Assembly: GCA_947396885.1 (NCBI GenBank) | Contig: OX377204.1 | Span: 96,606,728-96,670,727, forward strand | Origin: Heligmosomoides polygyrus polygyrus | Lineage: Eukaryota > Nematoda > Chromadorea > Rhabditida > Heligmosomidae | DNA: 64,000 bases | Direction: 5' to 3' | In this document: piece by piece, positions 63,414 through 64,000 of the stretch | Layout of the letters: every line of letters starts with the position of its first letter | Numbering within the stretch: the first letter of the stretch is position 1 | The notes under the pieces: model-generated | The model's database searches: none | Told to the model about the DNA's origin: nothing | Seen by the model: the letters and a program-made list of their open reading frames with translations, nothing else | Translations under genes and position numbers: made by a program

Positions 63414-63689
63414 CAGCTAAGAGAGTTGGAAGGCAAGGAGTGTCTGTAGTGCAATAGCCTCTAACTATTACTAGCTACCAGAGATTACCAAATATTCTAT
63501 ACCCCAGGGTAAAATGAAACCCAGGACTTGTCGACTATTCCTCATAGTCCGAGCGAAGAGCTCTAGCCGTCCACACAATATGACTCTAAAGTAGAATGCG
63601 TGGCGCATAACAATATGGGTGAATGGCGCCGAGTTCACGCTCTTTTAGCGCAAAAATAAACCCTTCGGCTTAAAACGTTCATCCTCTAA

Positions 63690-63824
63690 GGGAGCGTTTA
63701 GTGTGCAAGCGACGCGCGATGCGATGTAATGATAAACTCCCATATCGATCGCTCGACGTAATTAATCGATATGGGCGCTTATCATTACCACGCGTCGCGC
63801 GTCGCGCGTAGTCTAAACGGTCCC
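63690..63824. mobile_element. P4-like MITE, nearly perfect palindrome
   Basis: Ends GGGAGCGTTTAGTGTGCAAG and GCGTAGTCTAAACGGTCCC; inner GATAAACTCCCATATCGATC facing AATCGATATGGGCGCTTATC. TAA at the left and TGA at the right. A SINE-A 3' scrap precedes it at 63590. Confidence 0.75.
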
Positions 63825-64000
63825 TGAGGTAAAGTGTCGATTCATAAGTTGAGGTTCAAAATAAACGAAAAGGAAAAAAAAGAAGAAGAGAAGAAAACAA
63901 GGGAGAAAATTGAAGGAAAAAAGAAGGAGTACAAGAGAAAACCACTGAGAGAAAGGAAGACTCGATAATATTTATTTATTTATACCATTTTCTCGTCGAA
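63825..64000. other. Purine-rich end of window
   Basis: AG-rich strand asymmetry (about 63860-63965), no gene seen. Confidence 0.4.

Overview
The window is nematode nuclear DNA. The strongest evidence is the nematode SL1 spliced leader, present as four exact 22-nt copies and one near-exact copy. Other support comes from one intron-rich gene with several 60-120 bp introns, a mariner family whose ends read TTAGGTTGGTGCATAAGTTC, and several RTE-type LINE fragments. Repeat load is very high and gene density very low, which suggests a large-genome clade V (strongylid or hookworm-like) worm; that placement is inference.

Only one gene is convincing: a SulP/SLC26 anion transporter on the + strand. 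Fifteen exons (38140-52431) join in one continuous frame giving about 568 residues, from the first membrane segments through the C-terminal STAS domain to a stop codon and an AATAAA signal. Its first exon(s) were not found. Every intron longer than about 180 bp contains a recognisable repeat; those of about 120 bp or less contain none.

The rest is layered mobile DNA. (1) SINE-A: a tRNA-headed SINE of about 300 bp with more than twenty copies or fragments, two with 14-bp target-site duplications. (2) Several families of short near-palindromic elements, called P1-P4 here; several P4-type copies have TAA or TTA duplications typical of PIF/Harbinger. P1, P2 and some others carry CCAAT-box motifs. 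(3) Elements with ends reading GGATCTATCCTAGTC next to expanded G runs. (4) Mariner and Tc1-like DD37D transposase pseudogenes at 1.1-4.3, 49.3-50.3, 55.8-56.9 and 59.9-60.9 kb. (5) 5'-truncated RTE LINEs at 11.1, 22.1, 23.3, 31, 41-42.6 and 45.7-46.6 kb, and another LINE at 24.2-25.1 kb. (6) Tandem arrays: a 152-bp array at 17.4-18.4 kb, a 42-bp minisatellite at 14.5-15.0 kb, TTTA-linked arrays at 13.7-15.4 and 36.6-38.1 kb, and a 48-bp SL1-bearing array at 54.65-54.78 kb.

The most unusual signals are: SL1 exon sequence built into genomic DNA (a three-copy tandem array, a copy next to a hammerhead-ribozyme-like core, and a 32-bp SL1 insertion with a short target duplication inside a SINE); a 1.5-kb foldback structure at 57.65-59.13 kb whose spacer looks like a captured exon; and a satellite made of fused SINE and P2 sequence. 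All alignments were done by eye; no searches or folding were run.
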